Source: UBA6115 sp050952935 (GTDB taxonomy: Bacteria > Bacillota > Clostridia > Christensenellales > Aristaeellaceae). From it: a DNA stretch of 64,000 nt. Within the stretch, counting starts at the first letter, position 1, and the number at the start of each line of letters is the position of its first letter. Under the pieces are notes generated by a model. It was not told the DNA's origin and made no database searches. It was given only the letters and a program-made list of their open reading frames with translations. Positions 25,097-33,678 of the stretch are shown here, in pieces. The stretch is taken from assembly GCA_050952935.1 (NCBI GenBank), contig JBMNLS010000002.1, positions 62,001 through 126,000 of the forward strand. The letters run 5' to 3'. The translations under genes and the position numbers were made by a program.

Positions 25097-26314
25097 CTAT
25101 TGTATCGCCTTCAGCGCCTCTTCGTAGGCCCGGGCCAGCTGGGGGTCTGCCATATCGCCCAGCTCAAAGTATTTGCTTTTTAATTCTTCCGGCATCTCCA
25201 CCACGATATGGGGGATGACGCCTTCTTTGTGCACCTTGCTGCCCAGGGGAGAGAAATATTGGGCATAGGTGAACTGGACGCCGGACTTGCCGTCAGACAG
25301 CGGGATCACATACTGAATGATGCCTTTACCGAAGGTTTTTTCGCCGATGATGGTGGCGCGCTCATAGTCCTTCATGGCGGCGGTGACGATTTCAGAGGAG
25401 GAGGCGGAGTTTTCATTGACCAGGATGATCAGGGGGAGGTCATCCTTCCCGTTGGCGGTGTAAAACTTCTCCTGATGGCCCCCGCGGTCTTCAGCGTAGT
25501 AGAGCAGCGTTTTGTCAAGGAAAAGATCTGAGATTTTGATGCCGTCATCCACCCAGCCGCCGGGGTTATCCCGAAGGTCGATGATGAGGGAGCGCATTCC
25601 CGCTGCCTTCAGCTCATCATAGGCTTGGGTGAAGGCCTCGGCGCTGCCTTTCGCGAACTCAAACAGTACGATGTAGCCTACCTTGTTGTCCAGCATCATG
25701 TATTCCACGCGGTTGACGATGATTTGAGCCTTGATCAGGTCAAAGGGCAGCACCTCACCCTGGCGTACCACCTCAACATGTACCTTGTCGCCGGGCTTGC
25801 CGCGCATGATGTTCACCGCGTCCTGCATGGTGGCGGTGGTCACCTGGATGTCCTCCACCGTCATGAACACATCGCCTTTTTTGAGGCCGGCGGCTTCCGC
25901 AGGGGTGTTTCTGAACACCCGGGTGATGGTGACGGCGCCGGTTTCATAATCCCCCAGCATTTGCACGCCGATGCCGGCGTATTTGCCCTCGTCATCCTCG
26001 TGCATTTTTTTCCAGGCATCCTCCGGGTAGTAGAAGGAGTAGGCATCGCCCAGGCCGGACATAAGGCCCTGGATGGCGCCATCCATCAGCTTCTGCTCGT
26101 CGGTTTCCTCAAAGAAGTAGGAGTCCACATAGTTTTTCACCTCGTCAAGCAGCTCATATTTTTTCAGCCGCTTGTATTCCGCACGGGGAATGGTGACGGT
26201 GTCCCCTGCGTTTTTTTCGTTTTTTGGCCAGAAAGAGGCGGCGCTCAGCATGGGCGACATGAGGGCCAGGGTCAGCACAAGGGCCAGCAAGATGAAACGG
26301 CGATTTTTGTTCAC
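25097..26314 (-). CDS. ctpA: S41-family C-terminal processing protease (CtpA-like)
   Basis: Secreted or membrane-anchored serine protease of 405 residues. N-terminal signal anchor at 7-24, helical leader, PDZ domain about 105-185 (GIGVQMLGDYETGAVTITRV, AGLKKGDVFMTVEDI), then the S41 core with SLIIDLRDNPGGWVDDGI. The Ser-Lys dyad is Ser305 in NENSASSSEIV and Lys330 in GEKTFGKGI, 25 residues apart as in characterised CtpA enzymes. Expected to clip envelope proteins. It starts in an ATGA overlap with the PucR-type regulator upstream, so both are on one transcript. Confidence 0.92.
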   Translation of the reverse strand: MNKNRRFILLALVLTLALMSPMLSAASFWPKNEKNAGDTVTIPRAEYKRLKKYELLDEVKNYVDSYFFEETDEQKLMDGAIQGLMSGLGDAYSFYYPEDAWKKMHEDDEGKYAGIGVQMLGDYETGAVTITRVFRNTPAEAAGLKKGDVFMTVEDIQVTTATMQDAVNIMRGKPGDKVHVEVVRQGEVLPFDLIKAQIIVNRVEYMMLDNKVGYIVLFEFAKGSAEAFTQAYDELKAAGMRSLIIDLRDNPGGWVDDGIKISDLFLDKTLLYYAEDRGGHQEKFYTANGKDDLPLIILVNENSASSSEIVTAAMKDYERATIIGEKTFGKGIIQYVIPLSDGKSGVQFTYAQYFSPLGSKVHKEGVIPHIVVEMPEELKSKYFELGDMADPQLARAYEEALKAIQ

Positions 26315-27408
26315 GGTGTTCCTTTCCCCGGGGTATCCGGCAGGACAGAGGCGCGTTTTTTAAGGTCCAGCAGCAGCTTGAAGGTCATCGCGTCATGGAA
26401 GCGGCGCAGGTCAAGGCCCAGCTGCTTTTGCACCTTGTCCAGCCTGTACACCAGGGTGTTCCGGTGGATGTACAATTCCCGTGACGCGTCGGAGAGGTTC
26501 AGGTTTTTATCAAAGAACATGGTGATGGTTTTGAGCATGTCCTCGTTAAGCAGTTTGGCGGTTTTCCGGTTGAACAGCAGGGAATAGTAGCGGCTGGCGG
26601 TCTCCTCAGGCGTCTGCATCAAAAAGCGCTCCATCAGAAGGCTCCGGTGATTATAAACGCCCCCCTCATGGGGATAGACGCGGCTTAACTGCAGGGCGCT
26701 TGAGGCCTGACTGAAGGAAAGGGGAAGTGCCGACAGGGTGAACACGGTTTCACCAATGCCAATCTGGGCCTGCTGGCCCAGCTCGTTCATCAGCGTATCC
26801 TGAAGGGCCGCGGCATACTCTCCCAGATCTTCAGGGCTTTCGTCTGCCATGTCTAGGATGAGGGCGGCGGTGTGCTGATCCATGGGCACCACCCGGTCAC
26901 CTCCGTGAAGGGGGAGGACGCTTTCCAGCATTGCCCCGATGCCTTCCGGGCTTGTTTTTTCAAGGCTCAGCAGCATCACGCAACGGGGCGCGGTTTCAGG
27001 CAGATGGTGCTGGCGAATAAGCGCCGTCTGTTCCACGGGGTTTAGCTGGCCTAACAGCAGGCGCTTGAGCGACGTGTCAAGCCCGGCGTCGGCGCCATGG
27101 GTTTTGTTGATGGCCTGGATCATGGCCGCGGTGAGACGCAGAAAATCAGCGGCCCCCGGCGAATCCCTCACCGCCAGCACCTCCCCTGAAAGACCGGGGA
27201 GCAGCAGGAAAAGATAGCCGTTTTGCGCCAGGCACACATCCGCTTCCAGATCGGCCGGCAATTTAAAGGCTTCCGGTTGCCGGGGGAAAAGGCATTTCCC
27301 ATCCTGCCCGAGCAAAAACACAGCGGTGTTTAGCCTGGCCAGCACCGCACAGCTTTCCGCCAGCGCTTCCTGATGCACGTTTCTCCCCCACTTTCCTGAA
27401 AAATCCAT
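26311..27408 (-). CDS. PucR/CdaR-type transcriptional regulator
   Basis: 365 residues. The C-terminal 70 residues form the PucR/HTH_30 domain: NEDMLKTITMFFDKNLNLSD followed by ASRELYIHRNTLVYRLDKVQ and LGLDLRRFHDAMTFKLLL, the RNTL-YRL signature of the family. The middle has the GGDEF-like regulatory fold often seen in CdaR proteins; the N-terminus (VFLLGQDGKCLFPR) looks like a small sensing domain. Ligand unknown. Co-transcribed with ctpA, which hints at envelope-related control, but no site is visible. Confidence 0.8.
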   Translation of the reverse strand: MDFSGKWGRNVHQEALAESCAVLARLNTAVFLLGQDGKCLFPRQPEAFKLPADLEADVCLAQNGYLFLLLPGLSGEVLAVRDSPGAADFLRLTAAMIQAINKTHGADAGLDTSLKRLLLGQLNPVEQTALIRQHHLPETAPRCVMLLSLEKTSPEGIGAMLESVLPLHGGDRVVPMDQHTAALILDMADESPEDLGEYAAALQDTLMNELGQQAQIGIGETVFTLSALPLSFSQASSALQLSRVYPHEGGVYNHRSLLMERFLMQTPEETASRYYSLLFNRKTAKLLNEDMLKTITMFFDKNLNLSDASRELYIHRNTLVYRLDKVQKQLGLDLRRFHDAMTFKLLLDLKKRASVLPDTPGKGTP

Positions 27409-27554
27409 TTGAGTATACCAGAAAATGGCGGCATAAAAAAGAAGAAATGCAATTCCGTGTGATTGACAGGGGGCCGGATGCCCGATATAGTTAAAAATGG
27501 TTAATATGTGAATCGCACAATAATGTTAATCATTATCAAAGGAGGGAACAGGCG

Positions 27555-28460
27555 ATGACATTTCAGGAGGGGAGCCTGCGGGCAGAGCGGCGTCCCAAGA
27601 CGGTGTTCATGAGCCTGAAAAACAAGCTGGAGCTGCCGGGGGTCGCAGCACTGCTTGCGCCCTGCACCCGTCACCTGGATCAGAGCCAGTACGCCAGGAT
27701 GCTGGGCGGCTGGAAATCCCTGCGGCAATACCATGTGTATGGCTTTGTGCGGATGGGGGCGGTGATCGCCATCATGGCCGTGCAGGAGCAACAGCCGGGG
27801 GAAGGGCGGCTGCTGGTGCTGTCTGTTGACCCGCGTTTCAGGATGCGGGGCATGGGCAGGCGCCTGGTGGTTGAAACCTTCTGCTCGCTGAAGCTGGAAA
27901 GCCTGAGCGCTGACACGGTGGAGGAAACGCTGGGCTTTTATCAGCGCAACCTGTTTGAGGTGGTGTCCAGCCGCGATGCCGGCCAGGGCATCACGCTGCA
28001 TTCCTGCGTGCTGACCCGTCAGCGGCTTTACGCGGGCTATGCCCACGAGTATTCCTCCGGCGCTGTGCTCTATACCCAGCAGGGGGATGAGCGGCTGTAT
28101 GCCGTGGTGACGGAGCTTTCCGGCAACACCGGGCTGCCCAAGGGCCATGTGGAGCCGGGGGAGAGCAACCAGGAGGCGGCGCTGCGGGAGATTTATGAGG
28201 AAACGGGCATCCATGCCCAGATCGTGCCCGGCTTTGAAGGGGAGCTGGTCTATCCTCAGGGGCGGGGGATGCTGAAGCACTTTTATTATTTCCTGGCCAG
28301 CTTTGATTCGAAGCAGCGCCTCATCACCGGCGATGTGGTGAAGGCGGAGCTGCTGCCCTATGACCAGGCGATGAGAAAGCTTTCTTTTATGGATGTGCGC
28401 CAGCTTTTGCGGCGCGCCGAGGTGTTTTTAAACAGCGGCGGGATCTCCGACAGGCCCTGA
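27555..28460 (+). CDS. GNAT acetyltransferase - Nudix hydrolase fusion
   Basis: 301 residues with two catalytic domains. The N-terminal half (about 20-150) has the GNAT acetyl-CoA loop in VLSVDPRFRMRGMGRRLVVE. The C-terminal half (about 165-290) carries a complete Nudix box GHVEPGESNQEAALREIYEE then TGI (G-x5-E-x7-REUxEExGU), with KGHVEPG as in diadenosine-polyphosphate/MutT-like enzymes. SD AAAGGAGGG precedes the ATG. It converges with the CotH gene with only seven bases between stops. The substrate pair is unknown. Confidence 0.88.
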   Translation: MTFQEGSLRAERRPKTVFMSLKNKLELPGVAALLAPCTRHLDQSQYARMLGGWKSLRQYHVYGFVRMGAVIAIMAVQEQQPGEGRLLVLSVDPRFRMRGMGRRLVVETFCSLKLESLSADTVEETLGFYQRNLFEVVSSRDAGQGITLHSCVLTRQRLYAGYAHEYSSGAVLYTQQGDERLYAVVTELSGNTGLPKGHVEPGESNQEAALREIYEETGIHAQIVPGFEGELVYPQGRGMLKHFYYFLASFDSKQRLITGDVVKAELLPYDQAMRKLSFMDVRQLLRRAEVFLNSGGISDRP

Positions 28461-28467
28461 AGGTGTT

Positions 28468-31400
28468 TTATACCGCGTCCGCCGGAATCTCCGGACGGGG
28501 GCCGAAATAGCTTAGCATCTGGGCGTCTGAGAGGTTGAACCACTCCTTCACCTGATCCCAGCAGAAGGTCGGGCGCTTTTTAACCACATTGCGAAGGCGG
28601 TCAACGCGAGTATTCCAATAGCGCATGCAGCCGTCCACCGTCTGGGGCTGATCGGAAGAAATGCTTTTTAAGTTAAGCGAGGCCCAGCGCTCAAAGTGCA
28701 TGTTCATCTCAGGCTCCAGGAGCTGGTAACATTCCTCAATCTGCGCCAGCATTACCGGGGTGGTGAGCTGCTGGAATATTTCGCCAAAGCGGCGGAGGAA
28801 CTTGTCCCGCATCTCCGGGCTTTCCATGAGCTTGACAATGAGGGTGTTGTCGATCTGGTTGCCAACGCCCGTTCCCTTAGGATTAAGGATGTTACGGATG
28901 CCGTTGGCCTTGGAGTTGAAAAGGCCATAGTCCAGGTCATATAAAATCCAGCGCCATTTTTCGCCGGGGATTTTGTAGTAGCGGATGTTGCCGGTGTCGG
29001 TGTTGGCGAAAAATGCCTCAAAAATCATATAGTCAAAATAGTTATCCACATCAATATGGTCAAGCAGGTACTGCAGGTCATCGGGGTTGGTACCGGGGGA
29101 TAGGGTTTTGGCAATTTTCAGCAGCTTCCGGTATTCCTCATTGCTGCCCCAGTAGGGCTTGGAATTGCCCTCCAGGATGGTCATGTCATTCGCCTTGTCC
29201 AAGGGCAGGCCCTCATGCTGGGCCACAAAATAGCGGCTGATGCGCTCGCGCATGTTGTACTGGCCCCAGTACTGGCCGTTGAGATAAACGATGACCGGCT
29301 TCCAGGCCTGGTGGATGACGGTGGTGTCAATCTGATCGACCAAGCGGGACTGGACGCCATCGGCCATGCGGGTCCACACGGCGTCGTTGCCGCTGACGCG
29401 CAGCACGATGGATTTGTATTGGGTGAAAGGCCGGTCCTCAAAAATGGCGGCGTTGAAATATTTGCTGCCAAACCTGGCCCGGGAATGCACCTTGAAGGAC
29501 TTCTGGGGCATGTCAAGGGAGTACTGGCCGATGAGGCCAAAGGTGACCCCCTGGCTGAACACCACATCGCCGGTGTCGGAATTGAACATCTCGGCATAGC
29601 CTGGCCGGTGCTCTTTGCCATGGAGGCGGTAGACCGGGGTGGGGTTGCTGAAGGGGATTTTTTTATATTGCAAAAGGCTTATGCCGTCCCCCGTGGCGTA
29701 CATGCCGGTTTTCCCGTCCCACAGTTCCACCGGGTCGGTGGTGAGGCAGACAACGGGCAGAGAAAAATAGGTTTTCATCACATAGGTGGCCGTGATGGTG
29801 TCAGAGGGCTGCAGGCCCTGGGCGAAAGCCCGCGCCCGGATCACCGTGGTGTCGTTCACCTCGATGGGGCCGGTGTAGTCCGTACCCACGCTTACTGTGG
29901 GGATGGAGCCGTCCAGCGTATAGCGCACCCGGACTCCCTCCGGCACCTGGATGGAAACGCTGATATTCTCCCGGTACAGCCCCCCCGCGTGGGAGAAGGC
30001 CGGAGTCTGGGCAAAGCCTATAAAACCCGGCCCGTTGGCAGCGCCGGGGGAGGGCATGTCATAATAAAAAAAACCCTCCTGACCCAGGGTGCGCCCGTAG
30101 GAGATGTCGGTGGGTATTTTCGGGAGCACCATCCGGTCAAGCACCCTACCGGAGCTGTCAGACAGCGTCACCACCTCTCCCCCTGCACGCTTCAGGGCGT
30201 GATTGGCGTGCAAAGCCGCCGCGTTTGAGCCAGGATCCCGGCTTTTGTCCATCATGATGACCTTGTATTCCCCGGGCCAGATGCTGGTGCCCTGGGGAAA
30301 CTGCCATTTGCGGGGCCAGCCGATGTTGTCCGACAGCCCCCAGCCGCTGATGTCCTGCGCCTGGGAGGAGGCGTTGTATATCTCCACCCAGTCGGTGGGG
30401 GGCTGGCCCGCAATCTGGATGACGGTGTCGTTGCTGCTCATGGCTTCGGAAATAAAAACGCCATAGGGGTTGAGGGCCTTCAAGTAGCGCTCGGCCATGG
30501 AGAAACCCACGGCGTTGTTGGGGGCGCCGGGGGTGGGGATGACAAACACCTGCCAGGCGCCGGTATCCTCATTGCGACCAAAGCTTTGATCCATGGGCAC
30601 GTTTTCATAGGTGATCCGGTCAAGCATCTGCCCCTGGCGGGTGGACAGGGTGACCGTCTCCCCCTCGGCCTTCAGGGAGAAGTTGGTGTGGGGGTAACCG
30701 CCGGGGTTTGGGCGGTTTTTGCCGGAGCAAAACACCAGGTAATAGCCCTTGGGCGGGATCGCCGCGCCTTCGGGGAAGAACCACTTGGCAGGGCGCTGCT
30801 CGTTGTCGCTCAGCGCGATGTGGCTTAGGTCAATGGTGGTGTCGCTGTTGTTTTTCAGCTCCACCCAGTCGCTTAAGGCGTCGTCCTCATCCCGCAGCCC
30901 GCTTCGGGGCGCCGGGCAGAGCTCATTGATGACCAGGGTGCCGGTTTCAATGAAATAGCTGCTCATATAAGCGTCATGCCCGGCCTGGGTGTTGGGATAG
31001 CCGGGGGAGAAAATATCGCTTTTTGCGAAACTGCCATCCTCCTGGAGGGCATAGGTTTCATTGGCGTTGAGGGTGGGCACATCCTCCACCTTGTCCAGCA
31101 CAAAGCCTGAGGTATCAAAGAGATAAACGCTGCACTTGATGCTGGACAGCTTAAACTTGGCGTGGAAAGGTTTGCCGATGTCGTTTTGATTGGTGTTGTC
31201 GCAAAAAATGATCATGCGCTCGCCCGGGGCGATGTCAACCGCGGGGAACACGAAACGCGCCCTGTCCGGGCGGTTGGAGGCGGCGATGCCTTCCAAATTA
31301 AGGGTTTTATCCGATTGGTTTACGATCTCAAACCAATCGGGGAAATTGCCGTTCTCATCCGGCAGCGCCGAGGCGTTGTCGGACATGATCTCGCTGATTT

Positions 31401-31587
31401 TTAGCCCCTCATGGGTGCTGACCATCTTTCCATCGACGAGGCTGATGTTTTGGGCCCGGTTGATAGGCTTGTTGGGGGAAACGATCAGCAGGATGGCGAT
31501 GACAGTCAGGCAGAAAACCAAAAGCCCGAAACGCTTTTCCTTGCGGCGAACGCGCCTTGACGGCTGACGGGATGGGCGTGGACGCAT
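28468..31587 (-). CDS. Membrane-anchored lamin-tail-domain / CotH-kinase protein
   Basis: 1039-residue surface protein. Basic N-terminus then a membrane anchor at about 20-38 (FGLLVFCLTVIAILLIV). Three lamin-tail (LTD) beta-sandwich repeats begin at about 62 (LKISEIMSDNASALPDENG), 220 (VINELCPAPRSGL) and 376 (VFISEAMSSNDTV), each followed by a WFEI/WVEL/WVEI strand. Next comes an Fn3-associated/chitobiase-like domain at about 545-605 (VRVRYTLDGSIPTV). The rest (about 612-990) is a CotH-like domain with KSFKVHSRARFG, LRVSGNDA, YLNGQYWGQYNMRER and WRWILYDLDYGLF. CotH of B. subtilis spores phosphorylates coat proteins; the catalytic role here is inferred. SD AAGGAGAG. Confidence 0.88.
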   Translation of the reverse strand: MRPRPSRQPSRRVRRKEKRFGLLVFCLTVIAILLIVSPNKPINRAQNISLVDGKMVSTHEGLKISEIMSDNASALPDENGNFPDWFEIVNQSDKTLNLEGIAASNRPDRARFVFPAVDIAPGERMIIFCDNTNQNDIGKPFHAKFKLSSIKCSVYLFDTSGFVLDKVEDVPTLNANETYALQEDGSFAKSDIFSPGYPNTQAGHDAYMSSYFIETGTLVINELCPAPRSGLRDEDDALSDWVELKNNSDTTIDLSHIALSDNEQRPAKWFFPEGAAIPPKGYYLVFCSGKNRPNPGGYPHTNFSLKAEGETVTLSTRQGQMLDRITYENVPMDQSFGRNEDTGAWQVFVIPTPGAPNNAVGFSMAERYLKALNPYGVFISEAMSSNDTVIQIAGQPPTDWVEIYNASSQAQDISGWGLSDNIGWPRKWQFPQGTSIWPGEYKVIMMDKSRDPGSNAAALHANHALKRAGGEVVTLSDSSGRVLDRMVLPKIPTDISYGRTLGQEGFFYYDMPSPGAANGPGFIGFAQTPAFSHAGGLYRENISVSIQVPEGVRVRYTLDGSIPTVSVGTDYTGPIEVNDTTVIRARAFAQGLQPSDTITATYVMKTYFSLPVVCLTTDPVELWDGKTGMYATGDGISLLQYKKIPFSNPTPVYRLHGKEHRPGYAEMFNSDTGDVVFSQGVTFGLIGQYSLDMPQKSFKVHSRARFGSKYFNAAIFEDRPFTQYKSIVLRVSGNDAVWTRMADGVQSRLVDQIDTTVIHQAWKPVIVYLNGQYWGQYNMRERISRYFVAQHEGLPLDKANDMTILEGNSKPYWGSNEEYRKLLKIAKTLSPGTNPDDLQYLLDHIDVDNYFDYMIFEAFFANTDTGNIRYYKIPGEKWRWILYDLDYGLFNSKANGIRNILNPKGTGVGNQIDNTLIVKLMESPEMRDKFLRRFGEIFQQLTTPVMLAQIEECYQLLEPEMNMHFERWASLNLKSISSDQPQTVDGCMRYWNTRVDRLRNVVKKRPTFCWDQVKEWFNLSDAQMLSYFGPRPEIPADAV

Positions 31588-31596
31588 GAACTCTCC

Positions 31597-31827
31597 TTAG
31601 TACTCTCTGAGGACAAACACCGTTTGTCCGGGGTTAAAGCCGGGCTCTATCCGAATGACCCGGGGATGGCTTGCGAATTCTTCCCGCAGCATGTCCCTGA
31701 TGGCGCTGCCGCTGCGGTAGCCATGGATGACCTTCAGCCTGTAGTCAGCGCTGGTGGCGCGTTTCAGGGCGCCCATCACCGCGATGCGCGCCTGTTGCAG
31801 GGTCTTGCCGTGCAGATCCAGTTCCAA
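31597..31827 (-). CDS. Stand-alone Smr-domain protein
   Basis: 76 residues, essentially a single Smr (MutS2 C-terminal) domain: MELDLHGKTLQQARIAV gives the LDxHG motif and KVIHGYRSGSAIRDML the HGxGxGxLR-like motif (here HGYRSGSAIR). Smr domains nick branched DNA or act on RNA. Start is TTG with GGATGAAGG upstream. It lies ten bases upstream of the CotH gene, in the same direction. Confidence 0.85.
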   Translation of the reverse strand: MELDLHGKTLQQARIAVMGALKRATSADYRLKVIHGYRSGSAIRDMLREEFASHPRVIRIEPGFNPGQTVFVLREY

Positions 31828-31900
31828 AGGCCTTCATCCTTTCCGAGCGTTGCCTTAGTATAGCCCATCAGGCCATTTGTATCAAGTTCTTAACAATTTA

Positions 31901-32743
31901 TTAACCCTTGTCCAGCGTCTTCAGGATGAAGGCCAGATAGTCCTTCACAATGTCAAACCGGCCCAGGGCATAGAGCATCCGGGTGCCCACGGCGTCCTCA
32001 ATCTCGTTAAACAGCAGCTGTTCCCGGTGGAAGATAAAATCCACCCCGATGAGGCCTGGATTCAGCCTGTCGGCAAAGGTTCTTGCCACCTCAAGGATCC
32101 CGGCTCCCGGATCGTAGGGCACAGCCTCAGCCCCCAGCCCCACATTGCTGCGGAAATCAGTGGCGGACTGCCGCATCATGCTGGCCTTCACCTCATGCCC
32201 CAGCATATACACCCGCACATCCCGCCCCGGTGTGTCGCACAGGGGTTGCACCAGGGCCGCGTCCGGCTGAATCTGCGCCAGGGCCTTGGCATAGGCCCTG
32301 GCATCCTCAGCCAGAAAAACCTGGCGGCCGCCGTTGCCGTGGGCGGATTTCACCACCACCGGGTAGGGGAAGGGGCAGGCGCTGTCCCCGGCGTTGATAA
32401 AGGCAGTGTCCAGCATGGGGGCGATGCCGCTGGCCAGCTGGTGGGTGAGGCGCTTGTCATTGCACAGCCGTGCCAGACGGGCGTTGTTAAAAACGGGGAT
32501 GCCCATCGCTTCCAGATGGGCGGACAGCAGGGGCGCGTTGGCCCGCATGACCACACAATCCGGTATTTTGACGCCTGCCGGTGTCCAGAGGGCGGGGAAA
32601 TTGTCCTGGATGCCCGTGGTGATGGCGTCCAGTGTCATCACCTCAACCCGGATGCCCCGCTCATGCCCCGCTTTTAGCCAGCGGTCAATGAAAAACTGGT
32701 TGCGCGGGATATGCGCCCGCTCATAGATGAGCCAGATCAACAT
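31901..32743 (-). CDS. RimK-like ATP-grasp ligase (second of pair)
   Basis: 280 residues. ATP-grasp landmarks: FPYPVVVKSAHGNGGRQVFL (Lys and Gly-rich loop, about 128-147), AALVQPLCDTPGRDVRVYML, the D-F-R sequence ATDFRSNVGLGAEAV, and metal ligands in GVDFIFHREQLLFNEIED (Asp and Glu-x-Glu-like). These fit RimK/LysX-type enzymes that join a carboxylate to an amine via an acyl phosphate. The substrate is unknown. One base separates it from the stop of the upstream ATP-grasp gene; the two proteins are only distantly similar. Confidence 0.8.
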   Translation of the reverse strand: MLIWLIYERAHIPRNQFFIDRWLKAGHERGIRVEVMTLDAITTGIQDNFPALWTPAGVKIPDCVVMRANAPLLSAHLEAMGIPVFNNARLARLCNDKRLTHQLASGIAPMLDTAFINAGDSACPFPYPVVVKSAHGNGGRQVFLAEDARAYAKALAQIQPDAALVQPLCDTPGRDVRVYMLGHEVKASMMRQSATDFRSNVGLGAEAVPYDPGAGILEVARTFADRLNPGLIGVDFIFHREQLLFNEIEDAVGTRMLYALGRFDIVKDYLAFILKTLDKG

Positions 32744-32744
32744 C

Positions 32745-33599
32745 TCAAGCCTCCCGGATCAGCCGGAGGATGTGTTCAGCCGGGTTCACGCCGGTGGCGG
32801 CCCTCAGCCCCAGGAAATGGGCGTTGGAGTTGACCTCACACACCAGGGGCCCATCCTTTGAAAACAGCAGATCCACCCCGGCGAAATCCGCCTGCACCGC
32901 CTTACAGGCGGCCACCGACAGGGCGGTTTCCTCAGGGGTGGGTTGATGGGGAAAGGCTTGGCCGCCATTTTCCAGGTTGGCGCGGAAATCCCCCGTCTGA
33001 TTAACCCGGCGGATGGCGGCGATGGCACGCCCGCCCACCACATAAACGCGCAGGTCTTCCCCGGCGCTTTCCCTGATGAAGGCCTGGAACAACAGGGGGC
33101 TGGCGCCGGTGGCGGTGATGATGCGCCGCATGTCATCCAGCGTATGGGCCAAATACACCTGGCGGCCAAAGGAGCCATAGCCCTCTTTGATCACCAGCGG
33201 CAGCCCCAGCTCCTGAACGATTTCTTCCAGAAAACGCATGTCCCCATAGCCGATGCCTGGGAAAGTCACCGGGCCCAGAATGGTTTTGGGCTGGGGCAGG
33301 GCCGCCTTTTCAAGCGCCAGGAAGGTGGCCGTTTTGTCATCACAGACGGCGATGGCCCGGGCACGGTTAAAAAGCCGTATACCGGCTTGCTCCATGGCCT
33401 GGGCCAGGCGCACATCCTTGTCAAAAAAAAGCGCAAAAGGGGGCGGATTATCCAGGCTGCCCGCCCGCAAAAAAGAGGCGTTGTGCCTTAGGTTCAGGCG
33501 CACGCCCGCGGCCTTCGCGGCATCCAGAAAAGCGTTTTCCATGGCAATAAACGAGGGCGTTCGCAGGAACGCGTTGACGACCAGCCAGGCTTCTTTCAT
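32745..33599 (-). CDS. RimK-like ATP-grasp ligase (first of pair)
   Basis: 284 residues with the same architecture as its downstream neighbour: an N-terminal domain with DKTATFLALEKAALPQPKTI, ATP-binding LPLVIKEGYGSFGRQVYLAH, DLRVYVVGGRAIAAIRRVN, TGDFRANLENGGQA, and metal-site GVDLLFSKDGPLVCEVNSNA (Glu-x-Asn, the RimK/LysX form). The better-kept ENS-type end suggests this copy is catalytic. The tandem layout suggests sequential additions to one substrate, or a heteromer. Confidence 0.82.
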   Translation of the reverse strand: MKEAWLVVNAFLRTPSFIAMENAFLDAAKAAGVRLNLRHNASFLRAGSLDNPPPFALFFDKDVRLAQAMEQAGIRLFNRARAIAVCDDKTATFLALEKAALPQPKTILGPVTFPGIGYGDMRFLEEIVQELGLPLVIKEGYGSFGRQVYLAHTLDDMRRIITATGASPLLFQAFIRESAGEDLRVYVVGGRAIAAIRRVNQTGDFRANLENGGQAFPHQPTPEETALSVAACKAVQADFAGVDLLFSKDGPLVCEVNSNAHFLGLRAATGVNPAEHILRLIREA

Positions 33600-33678
33600 C
33601 TTATCCCTCCAGAATGCATCATATCATGGTATGGACGGCTTGAAAAGTATGATATAATCGCTGAAAAGGGGTGATTAA

